Part shown: positions 17,818 to 26,891 of the stretch, one piece after another | Layout: each line of letters begins with the position of its first letter | Numbering within the stretch: position 1 is the stretch's first letter | Assembly: GCF_943913405.1 (NCBI RefSeq) | Contig: NZ_CALTYA010000018.1 | Span: 5,677-69,676 of the forward strand | Reading direction: 5' to 3' | DNA: 64,000 nt | Origin: an uncultured Flavobacterium sp. | Lineage (GTDB): Bacteria; Bacteroidota; Bacteroidia; Flavobacteriales; Flavobacteriaceae | Notes under the pieces: model-generated | What the model saw: only the letters and a program-made list of their open reading frames with translations | Databases searched by the model: none | What the model was told of the DNA's origin: nothing | Program-made: the position numbers and the translations under genes

Positions 17818-20067
17818 TTATTTTATTTTAAATCTTAATCCGGCATAATACATCTGACCGAAAATGGGTGCATAAATCATAGAACTATCAAAATTTGGTC
17901 CAAATGGATTATCGGCGCCGACAATTGCTTTTTCTTGTTTGTAATTCCCGATGTTTTCACCCCCGACGTAAACTTCAAATGTAGAAGAAAAGGTTCTTGT
18001 AATTTGTGCGTTCATCAAAGAAAATGACGGCGAATATTCAGGAAATCGGTCTGCTGGCGGATTTGAAGCTGTATTTGGCAATTGTTGTTTTCCTAGCCAA
18101 TTATACGTAAAATCAAATTTCCACTGTTTTCCTTTTTCTGCGATGTGTGTTTCATAGGCCAGATTTCCGAAGAAACGGTGCTTTGCTTGCAAAGGTCTTT
18201 GCTCACTTCCGCTTAAATAATCGGTTTGGATTTCATAGAATTTATAAGCCGTTCTTAAGTTAAAATGTCTTGCTAATTCATAATTGAAATCTATTTGAAG
18301 GCTGTTTGCAGAAGACTTTCCGTTCAAATTATAAAATAATGCTTGCTGTGGCGAAGCATATAAATCTACGACGGCTTGGTTTTGGAAATCTGTTCTGTAA
18401 AAATCTACGCTGACATCTGCGGAGCGATTAAAAAGTGTAAAACCTTGCATAAAACTTAAGCCGTAATTCCAAGCGATTTCTGCGTCTAATCCGTAGATTT
18501 TTCCGCCAGTATTCAAAATATCAAAAACTCTTGAACTTGCAAAAAGCTGTTGGTTTTCGGCAAAAATATTGGCAGAACGCTTTCCTCTTCCAGCAGAAGC
18601 TCTCAAAACTCCCTTCTCCCACGGATTATATCGGACGTGCAATCTTGGCGTAATGAAAGTTCCTAATCTGTTGTGATTGTCGATTCTTCCGCCGGCAACC
18701 AAGCTAAAATTCGTGGTATTGTCATACGTATATTCAAAAAATGCTCCGACGGAATTATCGATTCTGTCGAAATTTCTATAGATGTTTGGAACACCTACAA
18801 ATTCATCATATTTGTCATACGTAAAATTCAAACCCGCCGCAAATTTATTCAGCGTATTATTGATTATAGAATTGAAAATCAGGTTAGAATAAAAACTTTT
18901 TTGGTTGATATCATATTGATTTAGACCAAAATAAGATTCTTGATTGTGGCCGTTGAAAGCAGTTTGCAAACCAATACTTTGGTAAGGCATATCTGGAAAA
19001 ACGTAACCTAATTTACCCGAAATATCATAGCGCTCGGTTTTGATTTCTGAACCCCAATAATTGGTTGTCAGCTTGTCTCGGTCTTTGTCAAAGTCCATTT
19101 CTCCGGTTTGTTTTGCGTCATTCATATATCTGAAATTCAAGAAACTGACCCAGCCTTTTTCCAAATCTGTATATTGCCAGCGGTTCAAAATGTTGATTTG
19201 TTTCGCCAGCGGATTATCTAAAAATCCGTCGTCATTCATGTCGTTTTTGGCTACGCGCGTATTTCCGTGGAGAAACAAGCTTGTGCTCCATTTATCGGAA
19301 ACTTTTTTGTTAAAATGCGTGTTCAATTCAAAACGGCTGTCAGTCGATCCGTAAAAATTTAAGAAAAACGGAATGTCATTTACAGGCTTAATTAGTTCAG
19401 TATTTATCTGTCCGGAAATGCTTTCAAAACCGTTTACGACAGAACCTGCGCCTTTTGTAATTTGGATGCTTTCCACCCAAGTTCCAGGCGTGAATGACAA
19501 ACCATAAGCTTGCGAAGCGCCACGAACTGAAGGAATATTTTCTTCAGTAATCATCAAATACGGACTTGTCAGACCAAGCATTTTGATCTGTTTTGTTCCG
19601 GTCAAGGCATCTGAAAAATTGACATCGATGGAAGGATTTGTTTCAAAACTTTCAGCTAAATTACAGCAAGCAGCCTTGAGCAATTCTTTGCTTGACATTG
19701 TAGAAACGTTTGCCGTTTTTACGTAAGATTTCTGAAGACTTTTTCTTTCAGAATCAATCGTTACGACTTCTAAATTATTGTTTTGGAAAAGCGAGTGATT
19801 GATAAAATCTAGAGAATTTACAGAAATTGTATCCGTAGAAAATCCTACGAAACTTATAACCAATTTTGTATATTCTGGTTTATAAGGAATTGAAAATTCA
19901 CCTTTTTCATTGGATGTAGTTCCAATTTGAGTATTGAGCCATTGAATATTGGCTCCGATTATGGGCTGACTTGCATTAGAAGCTTCCGTAATTTTCCCTT
20001 TTAATTCTTGCGAAAAAGAGGTTGTGGAAACTAGAAATAATACAAGCAACAGTAATTGCTTTTGCAT
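17818..20067 (-). CDS. TonB-dependent receptor, probably for a metal
   Basis: Outer-membrane active importer of 749 residues. A signal peptide (to about residue 20, TTSFSQ) precedes a carboxypeptidase-regulatory-like beta domain (about 21-105, starting ELKGKITEASNASQPIIGAN). The plug domain spans about 115-225, with the typical VESIQITKGAGSVVNGFESI, and a 22-strand barrel follows, ending GQMYYAGLRFKIK. A Cys-Cys pair in AACCNLAESF at the plug start is notable and fits thiol metal binding. The downstream HMA gene and upstream HYC_CC_PP gene point to copper or another soft metal as ligand; this is inferred from context. Confidence 0.9.
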   Translation of the reverse strand: MQKQLLLLVLFLVSTTSFSQELKGKITEASNASQPIIGANIQWLNTQIGTTSNEKGEFSIPYKPEYTKLVISFVGFSTDTISVNSLDFINHSLFQNNNLEVVTIDSERKSLQKSYVKTANVSTMSSKELLKAACCNLAESFETNPSIDVNFSDALTGTKQIKMLGLTSPYLMITEENIPSVRGASQAYGLSFTPGTWVESIQITKGAGSVVNGFESISGQINTELIKPVNDIPFFLNFYGSTDSRFELNTHFNKKVSDKWSTSLFLHGNTRVAKNDMNDDGFLDNPLAKQINILNRWQYTDLEKGWVSFLNFRYMNDAKQTGEMDFDKDRDKLTTNYWGSEIKTERYDISGKLGYVFPDMPYQSIGLQTAFNGHNQESYFGLNQYDINQKSFYSNLIFNSIINNTLNKFAAGLNFTYDKYDEFVGVPNIYRNFDRIDNSVGAFFEYTYDNTTNFSLVAGGRIDNHNRLGTFITPRLHVRYNPWEKGVLRASAGRGKRSANIFAENQQLFASSRVFDILNTGGKIYGLDAEIAWNYGLSFMQGFTLFNRSADVSVDFYRTDFQNQAVVDLYASPQQALFYNLNGKSSANSLQIDFNYELARHFNLRTAYKFYEIQTDYLSGSEQRPLQAKHRFFGNLAYETHIAEKGKQWKFDFTYNWLGKQQLPNTASNPPADRFPEYSPSFSLMNAQITRTFSSTFEVYVGGENIGNYKQEKAIVGADNPFGPNFDSSMIYAPIFGQMYYAGLRFKIK

Positions 20068-20135
20068 AAAAAAGATTTAATAAGTCATGAAAAATTTGGC
20101 CACAAAAAATGGCATTTGTTCAATGAAATAGCAAA

Positions 20136-20561
20136 TCAGGCGTAAAAAATGTATTGAGAATAAAGTTTAAAGAGCGGTGGCGCATTGGCATCACAGCAAT
20201 ATTCAATTGTATTTTGTTTTGCAACAATGGGCTGGTTTTCGAATACTATCGGATTCCAATCATTGATTACAAACGGAAGTTCGGCGTTGAAAGAAAAAGT
20301 TTTGACAACAACTGGTTCTGATTTTTTCTTCTGCTCTACTTTTTTGTCAGAACAGCATTTTTTGTTTTCTTTTGCTTTCTCGGCACAGCATTTCTTTGCT
20401 GAAGAAGCTTTTTTGGGCATTGCGCAAGATTCGTCAACTTTATAATTTATAGAAATTGAGGAAATGGTGCCACTGCAGAAATGCACGTTGAAAGCCATTC
20501 CCATGTTGGAAACCAACAGGAAGAAGGCAATAATCAAACTTGTGCTTTTTCTAAAACGCAT
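20136..20561 (-). CDS. HYC_CC_PP family cysteine-rich periplasmic protein
   Basis: A 141-residue secreted protein of the Bacteroidota HYC_CC_PP type. After a signal peptide (to about residue 23) it has HFCSGTI, then CAMPKK, a lysine-rich region with paired cysteines (KKCCAEKAK and KKCCSDKK), and near the end CCDANAPPLFKLYSQYI, where the CC and PP that name the family are visible. The cysteine and histidine content suggests metal binding. It is 68 bases upstream of the TonB receptor gene on the same strand, a pairing I recall for copper-linked receptors in flavobacteria. Function is unproven. Confidence 0.85.
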   Translation of the reverse strand: MRFRKSTSLIIAFFLLVSNMGMAFNVHFCSGTISSISINYKVDESCAMPKKASSAKKCCAEKAKENKKCCSDKKVEQKKKSEPVVVKTFSFNAELPFVINDWNPIVFENQPIVAKQNTIEYCCDANAPPLFKLYSQYIFYA

Positions 20562-20614
20562 GGAATGTGAAAGTTATTCTTTGCAAAAATATAGAAATTG
20601 AATACAAAAACTCT

Positions 20615-21070
20615 TTAAGAATTGTTATTTTTTCTAGAAATCTGATTTTGATAATAAAACGCAGGAACAAATAATAAGACAAAAAGCGGCTGAATCAAGA
20701 ATCTCCTTACGTAAAAAAGCAGAAAATTATTGCTTTTATCAGAAAGGCCTATGATCGAGAAAAATGCAATAATCAGGATTATAAAAAGGAAAAGATATAA
20801 AACTGAAGCAAATTTGGTGAGCATGAAATCTTTGAATAAAATTTGGATTATAGCAAGAGAAATTATAGAATTCAGCGAATATCTTAGAAACAAGCTGAAA
20901 AATAATTTAACCGAACTGTATTCCGGAAACGGCAATCTCATGTAATCTCCCTTGAAATAAATCAAAAACGGATCATAGAAAAAAGATTCCAAAGCTCTTA
21001 CCAATGCGAGTAAAAACACTAGAAAAATACAAAATGCGATTTGCCTTTTATGGCTAAGAATCTTTTCCAT
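20615..21070 (-). CDS. Exosortase F system-associated membrane protein
   Basis: A 151-residue integral membrane protein with four predicted helices, matching in size, topology and position the partner always found next to XrtF. The conserved-looking segment ESFFYDPFLIYFKGDYMRLP follows the first helix. Its start overlaps the end of the XrtF gene by 17 bases, so the two are translationally coupled. The molecular role is unknown; it may help XrtF assembly or substrate handling. Confidence 0.85.
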   Translation of the reverse strand: MEKILSHKRQIAFCIFLVFLLALVRALESFFYDPFLIYFKGDYMRLPFPEYSSVKLFFSLFLRYSLNSIISLAIIQILFKDFMLTKFASVLYLFLFIILIIAFFSIIGLSDKSNNFLLFYVRRFLIQPLFVLLFVPAFYYQNQISRKNNNS

Positions 21071-21602
21071 ACGTAGAAAATTTTTGAACCCAAATTACCC
21101 ATAAACCGAAAACGACACCATAAATAAAGAGCGGAAAAATTACGCCGTGCAAAATATGCTCGTATTCAGGATAATTATAAAGAGCCGCCCCAAGAAGCGC
21201 AATTCGGATTACATTTAATATATGAATAATTACAATTCCGGCTAAAATGAATAAAAAAGTATGCTTGATTTTTCCTTTGAAAGCAATCACGAAAGCCATG
21301 AAGAGAATCATTACGCTCATCGCATTGCAACCTTCGACTACTCTAGCGATAAATTTTTGATTGTAATAAAGTTTCATGGAAGCTTCATTTTGATGAGGCA
21401 AAACATAAGCATCTTTTCCAAAAATCTTTAATACGCTTTCAACTTGACCTGCCACGAACTTCGTAAAACCGTCAGGCTCGAAAGTGAGTACGTCAAAAGT
21501 GCCCAAATAATATTGGTAGCAGATAGACAATAAGCCATAAACGGCGAAGAATTTCAAAAGGAAGATAAAAAAGGCGCGGTATTGTAAAAAATATTTTTTC
21601 AA
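21054..21602 (-). CDS. xrtF: Exosortase family protein XrtF
   Basis: Membrane cysteine transpeptidase/protease that processes sorting tails of exported proteins in Bacteroidota. About 182 residues from the chosen start, with five or six helices. The catalytic residues of the family are visible: Cys92 in VVEGCNAMSV, Arg133 in NVIRIALLG and a histidine in EYEHILHGVIFP (149 or 152). I prefer the TTG at 21600-21602 (then MKKYFLQYR), because a good TAnnTTTG box at 21620-21627 would put the transcript start after the alternative ATG at 21632; that ATG would add ten residues. It is divergent from the fRMsr gene. Confidence 0.87.
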   Translation of the reverse strand: MKKYFLQYRAFFIFLLKFFAVYGLLSICYQYYLGTFDVLTFEPDGFTKFVAGQVESVLKIFGKDAYVLPHQNEASMKLYYNQKFIARVVEGCNAMSVMILFMAFVIAFKGKIKHTFLFILAGIVIIHILNVIRIALLGAALYNYPEYEHILHGVIFPLFIYGVVFGLWVIWVQKFSTYGKDS

Positions 21603-21619
21603 ACGGTATTTATTTTTAA

Positions 21620-21627
21620 CAAAAATA
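21620..21627 (-). promoter_or_regulatory. Candidate -7 box for xrtF
   Basis: TATTTTTG on the minus strand matches TAnnTTTG, 18 bases before the preferred TTG start. No clear -33 element was found. Confidence 0.4.
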
Positions 21628-21653
21628 TACAATTTCGGCTTTGCGCAAATAAA

Positions 21654-21661
21654 TACTTTTG
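21654..21661 (+). promoter_or_regulatory. Candidate -7 box for the fRMsr gene
   Basis: TACTTTTG matches TAnnTTTG, 16 bases before the ATG. No well-spaced -33 TTTG is visible. Confidence 0.4.
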
Positions 21662-21677
21662 TATAAAAAATAATATC

Positions 21678-22133
21678 ATGACTTTTGAAGAATTAAAACC
21701 TAAGGTTGAAGACATATTACACCATGAACATACTTTAAGAGAAGACAAATTGTTACAGCTTTGCCATCTTTTAAAAGACAATATTGATTATTATGACTGG
21801 GTTGGATTTTATTTCCGCAATGGTGAAAAAGAAGAATTGCTTCTTGGGCCTTATGCTGGAGAACCTACTGACCACACAATCATTCCGTTTGGAAAAGGAA
21901 TTTGCGGGCAAGTTGCTGTTTCAAATGAAAACTTTGTAGTTCCAGATGTAAAAGCGCAAGATAATTACATTGCTTGCAGTTTTACTGTAAAATCTGAAAT
22001 CGTGATTCCTCTTTTTGTAGACGGAAAAAACATTGGGCAGATTGATATTGATTCTAATGTGTTGGATCCTTTTACCAAATTAGATGAAAGATTCTTGGAA
22101 TTTGTAAATGCGGAAGTAGCGAAATTATTTTAA
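21678..22133 (+). CDS. Free methionine-(R)-sulfoxide reductase (GAF domain)
   Basis: Cytosolic repair enzyme that reduces free methionine-R-sulfoxide with thiols. The 151-residue protein is a single GAF domain with the motifs of the fRMsr group: WVGFYFRNG near 41, FGKGICGQVAV with Cys76, DVKAQDNYIACSFTVKSEIV with Cys100, and the final strand IGQIDIDSNVLDPF. Two of the three cysteines described for the E. coli enzyme are therefore present; the middle one is not. It is transcribed alone, divergent from xrtF. Confidence 0.87.
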   Translation: MTFEELKPKVEDILHHEHTLREDKLLQLCHLLKDNIDYYDWVGFYFRNGEKEELLLGPYAGEPTDHTIIPFGKGICGQVAVSNENFVVPDVKAQDNYIACSFTVKSEIVIPLFVDGKNIGQIDIDSNVLDPFTKLDERFLEFVNAEVAKLF

Positions 22134-22234
22134 TTTAAAAATTAAATAACTTGATAATTGTAGGATTGCTAGTACAGTCTAAATATTTTTTCAATTCTTC
22201 AATCTTTTAAATTTTTTAATCTAAAAATAAAAGT

Positions 22235-22242
22235 TACCTTTG
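22235..22242 (+). promoter_or_regulatory. rpsO -7 box
   Basis: TACCTTTG matches TAnnTTTG and lies 55 bases before the rpsO ATG, leaving an A/T-rich leader. Confidence 0.6.
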
Positions 22243-22297
22243 CACTCGAATAAGAAAACCTTATTCCTACATAATAATCATTTAAAATAATATTAGC

Positions 22298-22567
22298 ATG
22301 TACTTAACTAATGAAGTTAAAGCGGAAATCTTCGCTAAACACGGAGGAAAAGCAGAAAACACAGGTTCTGCAGAAGGTCAAATTGCGTTGTTCACATTCA
22401 GAATCAGCCACTTGACAGAGCATTTGAAAAAAAATCGTCACGATTACAACACTGAGCGTTCACTTGTACTTTTAGTAGGTAAAAGAAGAAGCTTGCTTGA
22501 TTATCTTAAAAAGAAAGATATCAACAGATATCGTGAGATTATCAAAGAATTGGGTATTAGAAAATAA
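22298..22567 (+). CDS. rpsO: 30S ribosomal protein S15
   Basis: Primary 16S rRNA-binding protein of the platform. The 89-residue protein is of normal length and shows the family core: GSAEGQIALFTFRISHLTEHL (about 23-43), RHDYNTERSLVLLVGKRRSLLDYL and the end RYREIIKELGIRK. A terminator and then pnp follow, the common rpsO-pnp arrangement. Confidence 0.98.
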   Translation: MYLTNEVKAEIFAKHGGKAENTGSAEGQIALFTFRISHLTEHLKKNRHDYNTERSLVLLVGKRRSLLDYLKKKDINRYREIIKELGIRK

Positions 22568-22575
22568 TCCATACA

Positions 22576-22604
22576 GAAAAGAGGTGCTCACGCGCCTCTT
22601 TTTG
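22576..22604 (+). terminator. Terminator after rpsO
   Basis: AAAAGAGG pairs with CCTCTTTTT around GTGCTCACGCG, ending in a T-run. Confidence 0.8.
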
Positions 22605-22721
22605 TTTTTACATTATATTGCATAAAAAGTTTGGTTTTTCATTGGGTTTTAGAACAATAACTACACACAACAACTACAACACAACTAAAACCCATTGTTT
22701 AATCAATTAGAGAATTAATTT

Positions 22722-24872
22722 ATGATTCCACAATTATTTGTAGAAAGCATCGATTTAGGTGATGGCAGAAGCATCACAATCGAGACAGGACGTTTAGCGA
22801 AACAAGCTGACGGTTCTGTAGTAGTAAGAATTGGAAAAACTGTAATTTTAGGTACAGTTGTTTCCGCAAGAAAAGCAAGTCCAGGTATCGATTTTTTACC
22901 GTTGACGGTAGATTATCGTGAAAAATTTGCTGCAGCTGGTCGTTTTCCTGGAGGTTTCTTCAAAAGAGAAGCACGTCCAAGCGACAGCGAAGTATTAACA
23001 ATGAGATTAGTTGACCGCGTTTTGCGTCCACTTTTCCCATCAGATTACCACGCAGAAGTTCAAGTTATGATTCAGTTGATGTCTCATGACGAAGACGTTA
23101 TGCCAGATGCATTGGCAGGTTTAGCAGCTTCGGCAGCACTTGCTTTGTCTGACATTCCTTTTGAAACTTTGATTTCTGAAGCTAGAGTTGGAAGAATTGA
23201 CGGTAAATTTATCATCAATCCATCGCGTGCGCAATTAGAATTGTCAGATATTGACATGATGATTGGAGCTTCAACAGATTCTATCGCAATGGTAGAAGGT
23301 GAAATGAAAGAAATTTCAGAAAAAGAAATGGTTGAAGCCATTAAATTTGCACACGAACATATTAAAGTACAAATTGCCGCTCAAGAAAGATTGGCTGCTG
23401 CTTTTGGAAAAAAAGAAGTTCGTACGTATGAAAAAGAAAAATCAGATGACGCTATTTACGCAAAAGTAAAAGAAGCAGCTTATGATAAAATCTATGCAAT
23501 TGCAAGCAAAGGTTCTGCAAAACACGAACGTTCTGCTGCTTTTGACGCTGTAAAAGAAGAAGTAAAAGCATTATTTACTGACGAAGAATTGTTGGAAAAC
23601 GGAGATTTAGTTTCTAAATATTTCTACAAAACCAACAAGGAAGCAGTTCGTAATGTAACTTTAGATTTAGGAACTCGTCTTGACGGAAGAAAAACTACAG
23701 AAATTCGTCCAATTTGGTCAGAAGTAGATTATTTGCCATCAGTTCACGGTTCTGCATTGTTTACACGTGGAGAAACTCAAGCTTTGGCAACGGCAACTTT
23801 AGGAACTTCTAGAGAAGCTAACCAAATTGATTCACCATCAGAACAAGGAGAAGAAAAATTCTATTTGCACTATAATTTCCCACCATTTTCAACAGGAGAA
23901 GCTCGTCCATTGAGAGGAACTTCAAGAAGAGAAGTTGGTCACGGAAACTTGGCACAAAGAGCTTTGAAAAACATGATTCCTGCAGATTGCCCTTATACAA
24001 TCCGTGTGGTTTCTGAAGTATTGGAATCTAACGGTTCGTCTTCAATGGCAACTGTTTGTGCTGGAACTTTATCTTTGATGGATGCTGGTATTCAAATGAT
24101 TCGTCCAGTTTCTGGAATCGCGATGGGATTGATTACTGACGGAGATCGTTTTGCAGTTTTATCTGATATCTTGGGTGATGAAGATCACTTGGGAGATATG
24201 GATTTCAAGGTAACTGGAACTTCTGAAGGAATTACAGCTTGCCAAATGGACATCAAAATCGACGGATTGAAATATGAAATCATGGAGCAAGCTTTGGCTC
24301 AAGCTCGTGATGGACGTTTGCATATCTTAGGAAAATTGATTGAAACTTTAGAGAAACCAAGAACTGACGTAAAAGTTCATGCTCCTAAAATCATCATGAG
24401 AACAATTCCTGGAAACTTTATCGGTGCATTGATCGGACCTGGTGGAAAAGTAATTCAAGAATTGCAAAAAGCTACAGGAACAACAATCGTTATCAACGAA
24501 GTTGACGAGCAAGGTGTTGTTGAAATCCTTGGAACTGATCCAGACGGAATCGCAGCTGTATTAGCAAAAATCGATTCTATCATTTTCAAACCGCAAATGG
24601 GAGAAGCTTATGAAGTAAAAGTAATTAAAATGCTTGACTTTGGCGCAGTTGTAGAATATACTGCAGCTCCAGGAAACGAAGTTTTATTACACGTATCTGA
24701 ATTGGCTTGGGAAAGAACTGAAAACGTAACTGATGTTGTAAATATGGGCGATGTCTTCCAAGTGAAATACTTAGGATTAGACCCAAAAACAAGAAAAGAG
24801 AAAGTTTCAAGAAAAGCTTTGCTTCCAAGACCTCCAAGAGAAGACAAACCACGTGAGGAGAAAAAAGAATAA
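22722..24872 (+). CDS. pnp: Polyribonucleotide nucleotidyltransferase (PNPase)
   Basis: Phosphorolytic 3'-5' exoribonuclease. The 716-residue protein has two RNase PH domains (about 10-140 and 310-535) flanking a helical linker, then a KH domain with the GPGG loop (IGALIGPGGKVIQEL, about 570) and an S1 domain (YEVKVIKMLDFGAVVEY, from about 630). Catalytic-core motifs FPGGFFKREARPSD and GRPLRGTSRREVGHG-like FSTGEARPLRGTSRREVG are intact. It lies downstream of rpsO. Its terminator is duplicated 3.4 kb further on. It ends in a short charged tail (PREDKPREEKKE). Confidence 0.97.
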   Translation: MIPQLFVESIDLGDGRSITIETGRLAKQADGSVVVRIGKTVILGTVVSARKASPGIDFLPLTVDYREKFAAAGRFPGGFFKREARPSDSEVLTMRLVDRVLRPLFPSDYHAEVQVMIQLMSHDEDVMPDALAGLAASAALALSDIPFETLISEARVGRIDGKFIINPSRAQLELSDIDMMIGASTDSIAMVEGEMKEISEKEMVEAIKFAHEHIKVQIAAQERLAAAFGKKEVRTYEKEKSDDAIYAKVKEAAYDKIYAIASKGSAKHERSAAFDAVKEEVKALFTDEELLENGDLVSKYFYKTNKEAVRNVTLDLGTRLDGRKTTEIRPIWSEVDYLPSVHGSALFTRGETQALATATLGTSREANQIDSPSEQGEEKFYLHYNFPPFSTGEARPLRGTSRREVGHGNLAQRALKNMIPADCPYTIRVVSEVLESNGSSSMATVCAGTLSLMDAGIQMIRPVSGIAMGLITDGDRFAVLSDILGDEDHLGDMDFKVTGTSEGITACQMDIKIDGLKYEIMEQALAQARDGRLHILGKLIETLEKPRTDVKVHAPKIIMRTIPGNFIGALIGPGGKVIQELQKATGTTIVINEVDEQGVVEILGTDPDGIAAVLAKIDSIIFKPQMGEAYEVKVIKMLDFGAVVEYTAAPGNEVLLHVSELAWERTENVTDVVNMGDVFQVKYLGLDPKTRKEKVSRKALLPRPPREDKPREEKKE

Positions 24873-24884
24873 TTAATTTTTCAT

Positions 24885-24945
24885 ATAAGGTTAATTCAAT
24901 TAAAACCCCATTTCATTTTTGAGATGGGGTTTTTAAGTTTTTATA
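24885..24945 (+). repeat. pnp terminator repeat, copy 1
   Basis: A 61-base unit containing the hairpin AACCCCATTTC / GAGATGGGGTT with a T-run (hairpin 24902-24934). A copy with one substitution and one missing base lies at 28271-28330 in the same orientation. Confidence 0.9.
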
Positions 24946-25009
24946 ATTTTCTCACGCAACCTTTTTTATTTTCCAAAGACTAATTATTATATAGAATTTA
25001 AAAAAAAAA

Positions 25010-26299
25010 ATGAAAAAAACTTTTACAATTTTCAGATTCGCATTCTTAACAATATCACTTCTAGCATTTCAGGCTTGCGTAGATGACATTGATGACAATT
25101 TGAAAAGAATTGACACTAAATCATTTTTGAAGTCAGATGATGAACTTGTAAAACTTTTAGAACAAGTTGTCAACGAAGGCGAAGATCCTTTGACAGAAAT
25201 TATTTGTATAGATTTCGTTTACCCTTTAACCTTATTAGTATACGATCAAAATTTTCACGTTACAGGGACACAAACATTAACAGGAGACAATCAATTTAGT
25301 GCTTTTCTTGGATCATTGACAGACACGCAATATATAAGCATAAGTTATCCAATATCTACGACTTTGGCAGACGGAACCATATTTTCTATCAACAATAATC
25401 AAGAACTAAAAATCGCCATTGAAAGTTGTTCAAGAGAGGATATTTTGCAATTTTGCAACAATTTATTTGGCAACAATCCACTTTGTGTTTGGGAAGTCCC
25501 CTATTCTGAAAATAGCGACAACACTTATTCCAGTGGCATTTTTACCGCAAATGGCGACGGTACAATAAATTTCAATTTCAATGACCAAAACCATACTGGA
25601 ACTTGGACTTTCCTTTTTGTAAATAATCAACTTCAATTGAATATTAATTTGGAAGGTACGTCAGAAGTCGCACAATATTGGAATTTTAGCAAAAAAATAG
25701 AAATCAGTGGCGAAACTATTACCATTGTAAACGATTCAAAAAATATTATTTTACAAAAAAAATGTGAAGTAACAGTTTCTTATTTAATTGGAGATGAAGG
25801 TCCTGCTGGAGGAATTGTTTTTTATGACAAAGGATCTTACAGCACTGGGTGGCGCTATATTGAAGTCTCAAAAACCGAGCTCACTGTTTCTGAATGGGGA
25901 TGCTCAAGTTCAGCAATAGGCAACATAAACCCTGGGATTGGCAAAGGATTTTACAATTCTGTTCAAGTAGCAAATTTTCACGACAATTTAGATAGCTACT
26001 ATACAGACCCTGCTATTTGCGACGCAACAAATAATGGAACAGTAATCTCAAAAATTGCTTTATTATATAGCCAACAAGATTTCAAAGAATGGTTTTTACC
26101 ATCTGAGCAAGAATTACATTTAATTTATGAAAACCTTTACTCTCAAAACTTAGGAAATCTTATAGGCACAACTTACTGGAGCAGTACTGAAATTGACGTC
26201 GCAACTGTCAAGGGAATTAATTTTAGTTCAGGAGAGGTAATCACTTTAGCAAAAAAACCAGCTTTCGGAATTAGCGCCAGAGCAATTCGCTACTTTTAA
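25010..26299 (+). CDS. Putative lipoprotein with C-terminal DUF1566/Lcl-like domain
   Basis: A 429-residue exported protein. A signal peptide with lipobox LLAFQAC makes Cys23 the lipidation site. The middle part (about 50-260) includes a domain like those measuring predicted content in Bacteroidota lipoproteins (NGDGTINFNFNDQNHTGTW) but I cannot name it. The C-terminal 160 residues resemble the DUF1566/Lcl fold: EGPAGGIVFYDKGSY at the start, then WFLPSEQELHLIYENLY and TTYWSSTEID, ending SARAIRYF. It is the first gene of the segment between the two terminator repeats and sits 40 bases before an ECF sigma gene. It may be surface-exposed; function unknown. Confidence 0.8.
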   Translation: MKKTFTIFRFAFLTISLLAFQACVDDIDDNLKRIDTKSFLKSDDELVKLLEQVVNEGEDPLTEIICIDFVYPLTLLVYDQNFHVTGTQTLTGDNQFSAFLGSLTDTQYISISYPISTTLADGTIFSINNNQELKIAIESCSREDILQFCNNLFGNNPLCVWEVPYSENSDNTYSSGIFTANGDGTINFNFNDQNHTGTWTFLFVNNQLQLNINLEGTSEVAQYWNFSKKIEISGETITIVNDSKNIILQKKCEVTVSYLIGDEGPAGGIVFYDKGSYSTGWRYIEVSKTELTVSEWGCSSSAIGNINPGIGKGFYNSVQVANFHDNLDSYYTDPAICDATNNGTVISKIALLYSQQDFKEWFLPSEQELHLIYENLYSQNLGNLIGTTYWSSTEIDVATVKGINFSSGEVITLAKKPAFGISARAIRYF

Positions 26300-26339
26300 T
26301 ATAAATCAGTAGATTTAAAAATTACAAGACCAAAATGAT

Positions 26340-26891
26340 GTGGATTTAGAAAAACTCATACAAGACTGCATCCGCCAAAAGAGCAAAGCACAAGAAGAGC
26401 TATACAATTTGTATAAAAATGCTCTTTTTGCGCTCAGTCTAAAATATTGCAGTAATGAAGCAGAAGCTGAGGATAATCTTCATAATTCTTTTATTGAAAT
26501 CTTCACCAATATTAAAACTTATAAAGGAAAAGGCTCATTTGAGGGTTGGATGAAAAAAATTACGATCAATAAAGCGATTGACAGTTACAAGAAACAATTC
26601 AATTTGGTTTCGCTTAAAGACGAGTTTCAAGATACTTATATCGAAGAAAAAGAGGTTAATATTCCGCTAGAAAATATTTTGAAGCTAGTCCAGGAGCTAC
26701 CAAACCAGTATCGGATGGTATTTTGCCTTTATGAATTGGATGATTTCTCGCATAAAGAAATTTCAACGATGCTAGAAATTTCCGAAAACACATCAAAATC
26801 CAATTTACATCGTGCAAAAAGTATTTTAAAAGGTAAAATCATTGAAGCAAATTCGCATCAAAAAAATTACAAGGTAAGCAATGGAAAATAA
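26340..26891 (+). CDS. ECF-type RNA polymerase sigma factor
   Basis: Alternative sigma factor of 183 residues. Region 2 spans about 15-80 (EELYNLYKNALFALSLKYC, EAEDNLHNSFIEIF, FEGWMKKITINKAID) and region 4 about 110-170 (LPNQYRMVFCLYELDDFSHKEIS, SENTSKSNLHRAKSILK). There is no C-terminal extension. The start is GTG at 26340; the two ATGs just before it are in another frame. Its end overlaps the next gene by 11 bases, the usual arrangement for a sigma/anti-sigma pair. Target promoters are not visible. Confidence 0.9.
   Translation: MDLEKLIQDCIRQKSKAQEELYNLYKNALFALSLKYCSNEAEAEDNLHNSFIEIFTNIKTYKGKGSFEGWMKKITINKAIDSYKKQFNLVSLKDEFQDTYIEEKEVNIPLENILKLVQELPNQYRMVFCLYELDDFSHKEISTMLEISENTSKSNLHRAKSILKGKIIEANSHQKNYKVSNGK

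Noticed and set aside
20604..21070. Frameshift between xrtF and its partner
   Set aside because: Both proteins have complete family length and the 17-base overlap is a normal coupled arrangement.
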